DNA from: Streptococcus oralis ATCC 35037
Lineage (GTDB): Bacteria; Bacillota; Bacilli; Lactobacillales; Streptococcaceae
NCBI RefSeq assembly: GCF_900637025.1
Contig: NZ_LR134336.1
Location: 388,001-452,000, forward strand
Direction: 5' to 3'
Length of the DNA stretch: 64,000 nucleotides
The first letter of the stretch is position 1; each line of letters begins with the position of its first letter. This document shows positions 29,143 through 37,273 of this stretch, one piece after another. Under the pieces are notes generated by a model that did no database searches, had not been told where the DNA came from, and was given only the letters and a program-made list of their open reading frames with translations. The position numbers were made by a program, and so were the translations under genes.

Positions 29143-31776
29143 ATGTTAGGTTTAAACTTTAAAGGAAGCTGGCGCCAATATCAAAAACAGGTCTTGGATC
29201 TTTTTCAGGACTATCAAGCAGACGGTCATGTTCATCTAGTGGCTGCTCCAGGGTCTGGAAAGACAACCATTGGTATCGAGCTAATCGCTCGTTTTGGCAA
29301 CCCAGCCCTTGTTTTAGTTCCGACTGTCACCATTCGTGAACAATGGGTGGACAGGATTCAAACAGCCTTTCTAGAGAACGAACAGAAGATTTCAGATCTC
29401 GTTTCCCAAAACTTAAAGGAGATGAAGGCATTAACAATTGTGACCTATCAGGCTTTTCATAGTGCCATGAACCAACTTCAATCACAAGAAGATGGAGAAG
29501 CAGAGGATTTTGTGGGGTTTGATTTGCTTGCAAGCCTAAGAGCTCAGAAAGTTGCGACTCTTTGTTTGGACGAATGCCACCACCTGCGCAATGAATGGTG
29601 GAAAAGTCTGGAAGCCTTTCGCAAGCAGTATGGACCGCTGAAACTCATCTCCCTGACAGCGACACCACCTTATGACAGCGATCCTGAACTCTGGGAACGC
29701 TATATCCGTATGTGTGGGGAAATCGACCAAGAAATCACGGTACCTGAACTAGTCAAGGAAGACACTCTTTGCCCTCATCAGGATTTTGTCTATATGTGTT
29801 CACCAACAGCTGAAGAGGCGGAACGTCTCAAACGGTTTGAGGAGACTAAGTGGGACTATATTCATCACCTTATAGTTGATCCTGATTTTCAAACATTTGT
29901 AGCAGGGTCTAAGGTCCTCAAAGGGGATATTTCATCTGATTTGCTCTTAGAAGATCCCAAGTTCTTGTCTGCTATGTTGATTTATATGCATTCTCAGGGG
30001 TTAACGATTCCTTCCTCTTTACAAAATTTACTGGGAACCCAGAAGCTTCCAGCATTGACCTCCTACTGGCTGGAGACGCTGTTGCAGAGCATACTCTATC
30101 AGACACCAGATTGGTATGAGGATCCAGATGGATATAGGAAAAAGTTAGAGGCTGACTTGAAGGCGCGTGGCTTGGTGGAAAAACGTCAGGTTTATCTGGT
30201 TAAGTCTAAGGCTTCTGACCAGCTTTTAACCCAATCTCTGGGGAAGTTGTCTGCCATTGTCGATATCTTTTTGACGGAGTATGAGAGTCTAGGTCAGGAA
30301 CTGAGACAGTTAGTACTAGCTGACTATATTCGCAAGGATTTTGCTACCTATCTGGGAGATAATCAGGCAACCATTTCTCAGTTGGGGGTTCTCCCTTATT
30401 TTGAAAGCATTCGTCGAAAAGCTCAGGAGCAAGAGATTCCTGTATCTTTGGCTGTCTTGTCAGGTAGTGTAGTAATTTTGCCTACCGATGTGGTAGCAGA
30501 GTTGAAGGAACTCTTGCCTCAGGTTCCTCTTAGTTTCTCATCTATTGGTCACTTAGATCAAAAAGATTATGTGCAGGTTGGTTTTCCAAGCTCAGCTAAG
30601 GGAATCGTAGCGACAGTGACGGAGCTTTTTCAACGAGGGCGGATTCAAGTCCTAGTCGGAACCAAATCTCTCCTCGGAGAGGGTTGGGATGCTCCTTGTG
30701 TTAATTCCCTAATCCTCGGAAGCTTTGTGGGGAGCTTTATGCTGAGTAACCAGATGCGTGGCCGTGCCATTCGTATCTGGCCGTGCCATCCAGAAAAGAC
30801 CAGTAACATCTGGCATCTGGTAGCCGTTCAAGCGCAAGCACTTATCACTCTTCCTGGTGAGGAGTCTAGACCAGAGAGCAATCAGGATCTGCAGACCTTG
30901 TCGCGACGGATGGAGCATTTTCTTGGCTTGGCCTATAATCAGGAGAGTATTGAGACCGGTTTGGATCGTTTGGATTTTCCAAAGCCCCCTTTTAAGAAAA
31001 AGCAAATTAGTGAGTACAATGAGCGAGTTAAGAGTCTCTCCAAGGATCGAGCAGGCTTGAGACTAAAATGGCAAGATGCTCTTGTCGTAGCGGATCAGTT
31101 CGAGATAGTTACAGAAGTCGCAACCCAAAAACAGAAAATCCCAGTTATGCTCTTGCTTGATGCATTAAAATGGGTTCGCATGTCATTGCTCCTGTTGGCA
31201 GTAGATTTGTTGGTCTTGCTATTTAGACTGAGACTGATTGGTGTTTGGTGGCTTACAGTAGCCTGTCTCCTCTTTTTGGTCTTTGCATCTTGGCGCTACC
31301 TCTGCTATAAGAGTCCTTATAAACGCTTGCAGTCTCTGGGTGAGCAAATCCGAAAGGCTATGCTAGATTCGGGGCATCTAACGGATGATCAATCCCGTGT
31401 TCAGGTAGAGGAGAATAAGGAAAATTACATGGTCTTTGCCTATCTCAAGGGAGGAAGCATGAGGGACAAGGAGTTGTTTGCTCAGACTGTGGGAGAGTTC
31501 TTTGCTCCAGTGGACAACCAGCGCTATCTCTTGAAGGCAGAGAAAGTCCGGCAAGGTCAGTCACCTTACTATGTCGTGCCAAGTCTTTTTGACAAGCGCA
31601 AGGAAGAAGCACAGAAATTCCTCGACTTTCTGACGCCGACTATCGGACATTATCATCTCGTCTACACACGAACAGAGGCCGGACGGAAAACCCTTCTCGA
31701 AGCTCGTATCCAAGCTCTCTCTAACAAAAACGACCGTACCTTGACTAAGAAGAAAGTTAAAAGCCAGTTGGAGTAG
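29143..31776 (+). CDS. Large superfamily 2 DEAD/DEAH helicase-like protein with a membrane hairpin
   Basis: An 877-residue protein. The first RecA-like domain has AAPGSGKTTIG (Walker A, about 36-46), LDECHHLRNEW (DECH box) and SLTATPPY (motif III). The second (about 480-560) has LVGTKSLLGEGWDAP and SNQMRGRAIRIWP (motif VI). Near residues 680-727 come two adjacent hydrophobic stretches (LLLLAVDLLVLLF and WWLTVACLLFLVFASW), and a C-terminal domain of about 150 residues ends in KKKVKSQLE. A helicase with a membrane anchor is uncommon. The start follows GAGGGGGTATC. Function unknown; nucleic-acid remodelling is inferred from motifs only. Confidence 0.85.
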   Translation: MLGLNFKGSWRQYQKQVLDLFQDYQADGHVHLVAAPGSGKTTIGIELIARFGNPALVLVPTVTIREQWVDRIQTAFLENEQKISDLVSQNLKEMKALTIVTYQAFHSAMNQLQSQEDGEAEDFVGFDLLASLRAQKVATLCLDECHHLRNEWWKSLEAFRKQYGPLKLISLTATPPYDSDPELWERYIRMCGEIDQEITVPELVKEDTLCPHQDFVYMCSPTAEEAERLKRFEETKWDYIHHLIVDPDFQTFVAGSKVLKGDISSDLLLEDPKFLSAMLIYMHSQGLTIPSSLQNLLGTQKLPALTSYWLETLLQSILYQTPDWYEDPDGYRKKLEADLKARGLVEKRQVYLVKSKASDQLLTQSLGKLSAIVDIFLTEYESLGQELRQLVLADYIRKDFATYLGDNQATISQLGVLPYFESIRRKAQEQEIPVSLAVLSGSVVILPTDVVAELKELLPQVPLSFSSIGHLDQKDYVQVGFPSSAKGIVATVTELFQRGRIQVLVGTKSLLGEGWDAPCVNSLILGSFVGSFMLSNQMRGRAIRIWPCHPEKTSNIWHLVAVQAQALITLPGEESRPESNQDLQTLSRRMEHFLGLAYNQESIETGLDRLDFPKPPFKKKQISEYNERVKSLSKDRAGLRLKWQDALVVADQFEIVTEVATQKQKIPVMLLLDALKWVRMSLLLLAVDLLVLLFRLRLIGVWWLTVACLLFLVFASWRYLCYKSPYKRLQSLGEQIRKAMLDSGHLTDDQSRVQVEENKENYMVFAYLKGGSMRDKELFAQTVGEFFAPVDNQRYLLKAEKVRQGQSPYYVVPSLFDKRKEEAQKFLDFLTPTIGHYHLVYTRTEAGRKTLLEARIQALSNKNDRTLTKKKVKSQLE

Positions 31777-31787
31777 GGGAGGTAGCT

Positions 31788-31970
31788 ATTCGAAGTTTCG
31801 AAGATATGAATTCACTAAAGTTTATATGCATTCTAAACTTAGAATGACAAGAAATACATAAATTTATGGGCATTCTAAGCTTCGAATGGTCTAGCTGAGA
31901 AAGTTTTGGAGTCTTCGAGCTTTCGAATAGTCGTCTTTCCTAAAGTTTAGATGTATTCTAAAGTTAGAAG
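31788..31970. repeat. Degenerate 42-bp tandem repeat with five phased palindromes
   Basis: Five palindromes of the form ATTCnAA-nn-TTnGAAT are centred at 31795.5 (TTCGAA-GT-TTCGAA), 31837.5 (TTCTAA-AC-TTAGAA), 31879.5 (TTCTAA-GC-TTCGAA), 31920.5 (TTCGAG-CT-TTCGAA) and 31962.5 (TTCTAA-AG-TTAGAA). The spacings are 42, 42, 41 and 42 bases. Most units also carry a second word near TAAAGTTTA. It starts 12 bases after the helicase stop. Confidence 0.85.
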
Positions 31971-31992
31971 AGTTAAAATCTAAAAATAGTAA

Positions 31993-32046
31993 GAGTCTCT
32001 AGCTGACAGACAGATATGTTTCCAGTCAGATAGAGATTTTTTGTTT
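31993..32046 (+). terminator. Terminator-like hairpin after the 42-bp array
   Basis: GAGTCTCTAGCTGAC pairs with GTCAGATAGAGATT across a 17-base loop, followed by TTTTTTGTTTT. It probably ends the helicase transcript, so the array would be transcribed. Confidence 0.65.
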
Positions 32047-32203
32047 TGGAAATAAAAGATTTGCCCTGAGAAGTACATTTTAGATGGAAATATTGACAGT
32101 TCAGAGGAAGGGGGACAAATCTTTTAAAGTAACTGTTAGAATGGATTTATAAATTTAAGGGAAAACTCCTTTTTGAAATAATGAAAAAAGAAAGGTTATC
32201 ATC

Positions 32204-32965
32204 ATGACAAAAACATTCACTATCCATCCGCTAAGCTATACCAACTTTACCAACCGCGAGTTTGAAAGTCTCATGGTAGACACGGGTCAACTACTAGAAG
32301 TTTTTGCCAAGGCACATAAGGACGAGCCTATGTATAGTAAGCACCTTGATTCCTTCAAGAGCAAACTAGCAGACTTCCAAGGCCAACTCGCTATTGTAGA
32401 AAAGAAAGAGGCGACGAACCTGACCGAAGTCGATCGCAATCGTGACAGTGCCCTAGTCGGTCTCTTTACTCTTCATCGAGGATTTGCTAAGATCAAGGAG
32501 ACCAAACTCAAAGAAGCCCATGAGACTTTGAAACCAGTCTTTGCCAAGTACAAGGATATCACCAAGCATAGCAATGATGTGGAAACGGCAGAAATCAAGA
32601 GTTTACTCAAAACGCTGAGCGAAGAACCCTACCATACGGCAGTGACCAGCCTAGGACTGACACCCATGCTGACTGCGGTGATTAGTGCGCAGGAGGAGTA
32701 TGATAAGGTGGAAAGTCAGGCGCGTGCGCATAAGTCTGCAAAGGAAGTCGGAAAGACCAGACAAGTCCGCACCGAACTAACCAGTATCTACGACCTCTTT
32801 ATGCGCTATACTGCAGCCAGCGCAGAAGCCTATCCTGAAAAAGAGCACCTGACCAAACTCCTTAAAGACCTCAATAGCATCCGAGATAGCAAGCGGCGAT
32901 TGACTGGTTCCAATAAGAAGGATAAGAAAGTTAAAGTAGAAGAAACTACACAAGTAGCAGGATAA
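32204..32965 (+). CDS. DUF6261-type helical protein
   Basis: A 253-residue protein, soluble and mostly alpha-helical by composition, with many Lys, Glu and Thr. It begins TKTFTIHPLSYTNFTNREFESL, which fits the DUF6261 family as I remember it, and ends in a Lys-rich tail. No catalytic motif, signal peptide or membrane segment is visible, and no function is known. GAAAGG precedes the ATG by 9 bases. It is flanked by terminators on both sides, so it is monocistronic. TGTTAGAAT at 32134-32142 could be its promoter. Confidence 0.75.
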   Translation: MTKTFTIHPLSYTNFTNREFESLMVDTGQLLEVFAKAHKDEPMYSKHLDSFKSKLADFQGQLAIVEKKEATNLTEVDRNRDSALVGLFTLHRGFAKIKETKLKEAHETLKPVFAKYKDITKHSNDVETAEIKSLLKTLSEEPYHTAVTSLGLTPMLTAVISAQEEYDKVESQARAHKSAKEVGKTRQVRTELTSIYDLFMRYTAASAEAYPEKEHLTKLLKDLNSIRDSKRRLTGSNKKDKKVKVEETTQVAG

Positions 32966-32969
32966 AAAC

Positions 32970-33010
32970 AAACGTCTTTAGATATATTATTATCTAAAGA
33001 CGTTTTTTTT
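32970..33010 (+). terminator. Strong terminator after the DUF6261-type gene (left edge of island)
   Basis: AACGTCTTTAGATA-tattat-TATCTAAAGACGTT, a 14-bp perfect stem with a T8 tract. Confidence 0.92.
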
Positions 33011-33020
33011 GGTAGATTCG

Positions 33021-33029
33021 TGGTATAAT
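33021..33029 (+). promoter_or_regulatory. Extended -10 promoter of the accessory island
   Basis: TGGTATAAT, 82 bases before the first island gene. Confidence 0.6.
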
Positions 33030-33110
33030 TTGAGTGAGTAATTCTCTAGAATTGTAATTGGGTATAACTTATATTTTAATTTATAAATTATTGTAATGAA
33101 GGAAGAGTTT

Positions 33111-34157
33111 ATGGTAGATTGTAATAACGAAGAAGAAAATAAAAAGGAATCTGAGAAAGTCTCTAAAGAAATGAACTCAAAGATTTCAAGTTTAGAAGAA
33201 GTTAGAGTTAACTTTCAAAAAATCAATTTAGATATTTCTGAGAAGATGAGGCCGATTTCTGAGGCATGTTTAAAAATATTATCGCAAATAGAGATGCCAA
33301 AAATAGATTTTAGTCCATTGCTTTCATTGAGTGATAAGATAACTGAGTCGTATTCCTATACATTTAAATCCTTAATAGATACTTTTTCTTCAATTGATTT
33401 CGAAAAATATGAAAAAGACTTAGAGGAGCTTGATAAAAGAAAAATAGCACAATTCTTGCACTATGATATTTATCCTCCGTTATTATTCATTGATGAAATG
33501 GGATCATATGAAATAGAAAACCAAAAAGAAGCTAATATTGTACTGATGAAATATCTATCATTATGGGAGGAAAAATATGGTAGAACAGTTTATGATTTTG
33601 TTCCTAAATCTCTAAAAACATATAAAGAGATTTGTCAACTACAAAATCTTGAACAGCTAAAAATGTATAAAACAATGGTCATGTTTTGCTGTGAAAGAAT
33701 TGAAAATGTACTAGCTAAACTCCAAATACAAGAACAAGAGAAAAAGCAATCTGAAATTAAAGTTTCTCAAAAATCGTTTAAAAATTTTATGGATTCTTTG
33801 AATCATGATGAATACCTGAAAGAGTTAATTTCTCATATTGCTTATATTTCTGAATATCATGATAAAGGTTTTAGGGAGATAAATCTTTTCAAGAGATTTG
33901 AGAGCTTAGACGAAGAATATGATGAAGGAACGCTCCCATTGAATAGAAATTTGTTTATGCATGGTTTAGTTGATGAAAAGAATGTGAATTATTTAATGGT
34001 TCAAAAAGCTATTCTAGCTTATTCTTTCTTTGTACAACTATATGTGTTAAAAACTAGAAATAGTAAAGACGCTAGAATAAAAGGTCTGAGAAGAAAAGGG
34101 ATTTCTAGAATACCAAAAATGAAAAGGAGCTTTAATGCTGACGAATCAAGAAATTGA
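33111..34157 (+). CDS. Unknown helical protein with C-terminal R-x4-H (HEPN-like) motif
   Basis: A 348-residue protein that I do not recognise. Residues 1-75 are very charged and look coiled-coil; the middle is helical and AT-rich in codon use. Near residue 285 the segment LPLNRNLFMHG contains Arg-Asn-x3-His, the R-x4-H spacing of HEPN-domain RNases, set between hydrophobic helices (VNYLMVQKAILAYSFFVQLYV). The C-terminus is basic. ATG 33111 is chosen over ATG 33096 because AAGGAAGAG lies just before it. Its 3' end overlaps the next gene by 23 bases. A defence or toxin role is a guess from motif and neighbour. Confidence 0.6.
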   Translation: MVDCNNEEENKKESEKVSKEMNSKISSLEEVRVNFQKINLDISEKMRPISEACLKILSQIEMPKIDFSPLLSLSDKITESYSYTFKSLIDTFSSIDFEKYEKDLEELDKRKIAQFLHYDIYPPLLFIDEMGSYEIENQKEANIVLMKYLSLWEEKYGRTVYDFVPKSLKTYKEICQLQNLEQLKMYKTMVMFCCERIENVLAKLQIQEQEKKQSEIKVSQKSFKNFMDSLNHDEYLKELISHIAYISEYHDKGFREINLFKRFESLDEEYDEGTLPLNRNLFMHGLVDEKNVNYLMVQKAILAYSFFVQLYVLKTRNSKDARIKGLRRKGISRIPKMKRSFNADESRN

Positions 34158-35349
34158 AGATATTGTAAGAGAGTTTTTTTATCAAGAAGCAGAAGGGGAA
34201 TATTGGGATTTTAAAGAAAAGCCATATTTCTATGAAGGTCAAAGTGAAAAGGATAAGAACAAGAAAAAGGGAGACCTTCTCCATGATATTATTTGTATGG
34301 CAAATAATTTAAGTAACCGGGACGCATACATTGTCATGGGAATTCAAGATAAACCAGTTAAGATAACAGGAGTTAAGCAATTCTCTAATAAGTGGACACA
34401 AGAAAGTTATCAGGATTTTTTACACAATTTATCTTGGGCTGGAGATTGTGTACCATCAGTTGAGCTAAGAAGTATTAACGATGGTAATATAGAAGTTCTT
34501 GTAATTAGAAAGTCTAGTAAAGTTCCTTTTTATTTGACAAAAAAGTATAATAAAGTGAAAGAAAATCAAATATACGTAAGGAGAGGTGCAAAAAATACTG
34601 CAATTGATAATCAGGCAGAAATAGGCGATATTGAAAAATTATTCGAATTTAGATTTGGATTAACTCCTTTCCCTAAGGAACGTGTTATTAACTATATAAC
34701 TGACCACGATCATTGGACTGAGATGAAGGGGAATTATGAAACTCGATCTTGGTATTATGAGAAATTTCCTGAATATACAATGGAATTAGTTGATGATCCA
34801 CAGAACGATGAACTCCGGGCTCCAGTTTATGCACTCATCCATCCTAACGTAAGAACCACATGGGAGATTTTACGGATAAAGTATCACCAAACAATTTTAT
34901 TCGAGTTTAGTTCTCACTACATTGATGAATATAGAGGATTGTCTGTTCAACCACGATATAATTTTTTAAAATTATTTGAAGGAGTAAACAATATAAATTT
35001 AAAAACTAATTTTTACTATTATTTAGCAGACTCCGTTGAAATTAATTTGATGTATTTGTTAGAGGAATTACTTGAGCAAGATGGCGAAGCACTAAGACAA
35101 CATTTAAGTTTAATCCCAGTTTTTAAAAACGATGATGAAAGAGAAGCTATTAAAAAATATGTTGAAGACAATAAAGCTGATATTCTAGTTGAAATAAAAA
35201 AAGAAAGTGAGAAGGTTTGTTTAGGTTACAACTATGAAGGAGATGAGCAGAATAGCAAATGGGACAAAGAAGAAATAGCAGTAACCAAAGTTGTTAAAAA
35301 TATTTTAGATGAGTATAGGAAAAATAAATTATATGAAAAAACAAAGTAA
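34135..35349 (+). CDS. AlbA_2 (Schlafen-type, 'divergent AAA') domain protein
   Basis: A 404-residue protein. The N-terminal domain (about 10-160) fits AlbA_2: EGEYWDFKEK (conserved Glu-x-Phe-Lys), LLHDIICMANNLSNRDAYIVMGIQD (helix, Asn, then strand) and YVRRGAKNTAI. The rest (160-404) has no recognised domain. AlbA_2 proteins act on nucleic acids and are frequent passengers of type I restriction-modification loci and other defence loci. AAAGGAG 6 bases before the ATG lies inside the upstream gene, so the two are coupled. It is followed by a broken hsdS start, which fits that context. Confidence 0.8.
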   Translation: MLTNQEIEDIVREFFYQEAEGEYWDFKEKPYFYEGQSEKDKNKKKGDLLHDIICMANNLSNRDAYIVMGIQDKPVKITGVKQFSNKWTQESYQDFLHNLSWAGDCVPSVELRSINDGNIEVLVIRKSSKVPFYLTKKYNKVKENQIYVRRGAKNTAIDNQAEIGDIEKLFEFRFGLTPFPKERVINYITDHDHWTEMKGNYETRSWYYEKFPEYTMELVDDPQNDELRAPVYALIHPNVRTTWEILRIKYHQTILFEFSSHYIDEYRGLSVQPRYNFLKLFEGVNNINLKTNFYYYLADSVEINLMYLLEELLEQDGEALRQHLSLIPVFKNDDEREAIKKYVEDNKADILVEIKKESEKVCLGYNYEGDEQNSKWDKEEIAVTKVVKNILDEYRKNKLYEKTK

Positions 35350-35467
35350 TACTCCACAAATTAGGTTTCAAAATTATGAAGATGGATGGAATGTAGAAAA
35401 AATAAAAAATATTTTCGGAACTATAAGAAATGCTGAACCAATTCCACGGAACCATACAAGAAGCTGA
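35333..35467 (+). pseudogene. Remnant of a type I restriction specificity subunit (hsdS)
   Basis: A frame of 44 codons starting at ATG 35333, overlapping the end of the AlbA_2 gene by 17 bases. It reads MKKQSNTPQIRF, then NYEDGWNVEKIKNIFG: the standard opening of streptococcal HsdS proteins (KxPxIRFxGFxxxWExxKL). It stops at TGA 35465-35467, where an intact gene would have about 400 residues. A second short frame (35430-35510, ending ADAELKKFLKEKTRI) looks like the tail of another lost gene, so this is a deletion junction. Confidence 0.7.
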
Positions 35468-35526
35468 TGCTGAACTTAAAAAGTTTTTGAAGGAGAAAAC
35501 AAGGATATAGCAAAGGAAGTGTGCTT

Positions 35527-36303
35527 ATGAAGTCAAATGAAAATGAAGAAAATCAAACAAGTGTAGAAATAACATTGGCCTCACATCATGAATTTAGTAG
35601 TGATTCAGATAAATCGGCTTGGGATTTTTATTTGAAATATTATGGGGAAAGTTTATATAAAGAGGGAAAAATATTTCTTTTCTCAAATAAAGTGGAATCA
35701 ATCGAAGTTAACGGAGATGTATCTTTTAATATAGATTCTACAGTCTTTAATAAAGGTACTAAACTTTATGAGTCAATTTTAAAGGAGACCAATATTTCGG
35801 AAGGGTTAAAGGATTCTCTTGGCGTTATTCGTTATTCGCCTTTGAACATCAGTATAATGCCTAAAACTGGTGGTTTAAATATCATAAAAAAGTCTTTAGG
35901 GAACGATAGATTTGATACTTTTGCTTACTTTATTAATCAATATTATGAAGGCTTTAAAACTCCCATCATTAATGCTGGTTCTTTAACAATGGGAATTGGG
36001 AATAGATTGATTTTAGAAAAATTTTTGGATAGCTATAAAACTGCTGGAGAGTTCTTTGAAGATATCTATGGTATTGATGAAACATTTGTTAACGAATTGA
36101 TAGAATCAGGTAAGTCTCTAATTACGAATAAGGAAGAGTACTGTGCTTATATTAAATTAGCTCATAAGTACTGGTGTTATAGACTTAACCATGAGAAAAT
36201 GACAAATTTACTTGATAATCAAAAAATTATACAATACAAAGATCATTTGAATACCATTTTAAAAGAGATTGAAATACTAGAAAATAGTATTAATAAGAAA
36301 TAA
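35527..36303 (+). CDS. Unknown island protein, faint resemblance to DUF6994
   Basis: A 258-residue soluble protein that I do not firmly recognise. It is AT-rich like its island neighbours. The segment RFDTFAYFINQYYEG and, about 35 residues on, SYKTAGEFFEDIYGID resemble the RFDLTLECIRRYY...YADFFxLF pattern of DUF6994 proteins, as does the early SAWDFYLKYYGESLYKEGKIF. No catalytic motif is known for that family. ATG 35527 follows AAGGA by 9 bases and is preferred over GTG 35521. It has no clear terminator behind it. Confidence 0.6.
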   Translation: MKSNENEENQTSVEITLASHHEFSSDSDKSAWDFYLKYYGESLYKEGKIFLFSNKVESIEVNGDVSFNIDSTVFNKGTKLYESILKETNISEGLKDSLGVIRYSPLNISIMPKTGGLNIIKKSLGNDRFDTFAYFINQYYEGFKTPIINAGSLTMGIGNRLILEKFLDSYKTAGEFFEDIYGIDETFVNELIESGKSLITNKEEYCAYIKLAHKYWCYRLNHEKMTNLLDNQKIIQYKDHLNTILKEIEILENSINKK

Positions 36304-36384
36304 AGCATACTTTAAGAGTCTACTTCATAGGGCTGTTACTTTGTTTCCATATTTCCTGGAAACTGATAGAAAGTAAGGAGAAAG

Positions 36385-36789
36385 ATGGAACAAACTAATC
36401 AAAAATCCCAGTGCCAGCAACTCTGGGCTAGGAACAAATATCTTGTTTTGAGTCATTCTAGCAATATTTACAATGAGATTCGCCAATACTTGAAGAATGA
36501 ACAGGTGGAGCTGAGTCAGGTTCAAGAGATGATTGACCGTGCCTGCCAGATTCCAGAACATAGAGGTCAGGTTTGCAATGCCTTTCAGCATATTTGGGGC
36601 TATTTCAAAAAGAAAGCGACAGATGCCGAGCGCAAGGACTACATGCTCTTGCTGGATCGCTACCGCTTTGGTCAGGTTTCTAAGGAAGACTTGATCGTTA
36701 AAACTCGAGACTTGCTTGAACTCTATCCCAATACCTACTTGCAACACTCGACCTTACTGAAAGGAGACTCCTATGAGACTTTGGCATGA
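36385..36789 (+). CDS. DUF1722 (YbgA-type) protein
   Basis: A 134-residue stand-alone DUF1722 domain. Characteristic segments are LWARNKYLVLSHSSNIYNEI near the N-terminus and DRYRFGQVSKEDLI near the C-terminus. In other bacteria this domain is fused to DUF523 or stands beside DNA-repair genes such as photolyases; the function is unknown. TAAGGAG precedes the ATG. It overlaps the following glycosylase gene by 17 bases, so the two are probably made together. Confidence 0.82.
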   Translation: MEQTNQKSQCQQLWARNKYLVLSHSSNIYNEIRQYLKNEQVELSQVQEMIDRACQIPEHRGQVCNAFQHIWGYFKKKATDAERKDYMLLLDRYRFGQVSKEDLIVKTRDLLELYPNTYLQHSTLLKGDSYETLA

Positions 36790-37138
36790 GGCTTTGATTT
36801 CACAACTTCCCCGTCCTCAACTTTTGGGGCAACATCGAGAGTGCTGCGCCCTGCGTGGCAATGGCTGGGGCAGAAAGCATGCGACGGTGGACTATGTCTT
36901 TACCCACTCGCCCTATCGTCTCTATGCCTATCATCGCTTGATCATGGAGGAGATGGCTAACCGTGGCTATAATGTCAGTCCAGAGTGGCTGGACAAGAAC
37001 TACCGTGGCAAGACCTGTCCTCCTTATCAAGACTTGCCTGAGGAGAACCTAGGTAATCCCGTCTATAGTGAGCATGACGCTGGATATTATGAGGAGTGTC
37101 TGGCTAATCTCCGTGAGAAGGGGATAGAGCTAGACTAA
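36773..37138 (+). CDS. Pyrimidine-dimer DNA glycosylase-like protein (T4 endonuclease V family, TIGR02328)
   Basis: A 121-residue protein of the Pyr_excise/TIGR02328 type. It opens MRLWHEALISQLPRPQLLGQ and then has Arg22-Glu23, the same numbers as the catalytic Arg22-Glu23 of T4 endonuclease V. GNGWGRKHATVDYVF and SPYRLYAYH are family features. Residue 2 is Arg where the T4 enzyme has the catalytic Thr2. AAAGGAGACTCCT precedes its ATG inside the DUF1722 gene. UV-dimer glycosylase/AP-lyase activity is inferred from the family. Confidence 0.75.
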   Translation: MRLWHEALISQLPRPQLLGQHRECCALRGNGWGRKHATVDYVFTHSPYRLYAYHRLIMEEMANRGYNVSPEWLDKNYRGKTCPPYQDLPEENLGNPVYSEHDAGYYEECLANLREKGIELD

Positions 37139-37197
37139 GAGTCAGGATTAGCTCCACATTATAGCTCTTTTCGCTATTTTTTCGAATAATAAAGATG

Positions 37198-37231
37198 AGA
37201 CCTTTAGAGTTTTTCTAAGGTCTTCTTTTTG
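37198..37231 (+). terminator. Terminator after the glycosylase gene
   Basis: AGACCTTTAG-agttttt-CTAAGGTCT with one mismatch, then TCTTTTT. A weaker hairpin ATAGC...GCTAT with a T-run precedes it at about 37160-37182. Confidence 0.75.
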
Positions 37232-37273
37232 TAAGTATTTGGATTTAATTTTAATAACTTTTGAGTTGTATTT

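Noticed and set aside
31788..31970. CRISPR array as an explanation of the 42-bp repeat
   Set aside because: Units are degenerate, the conserved part is only about 14-18 bases and palindromic, spacers are partly alike, and there are no cas genes.
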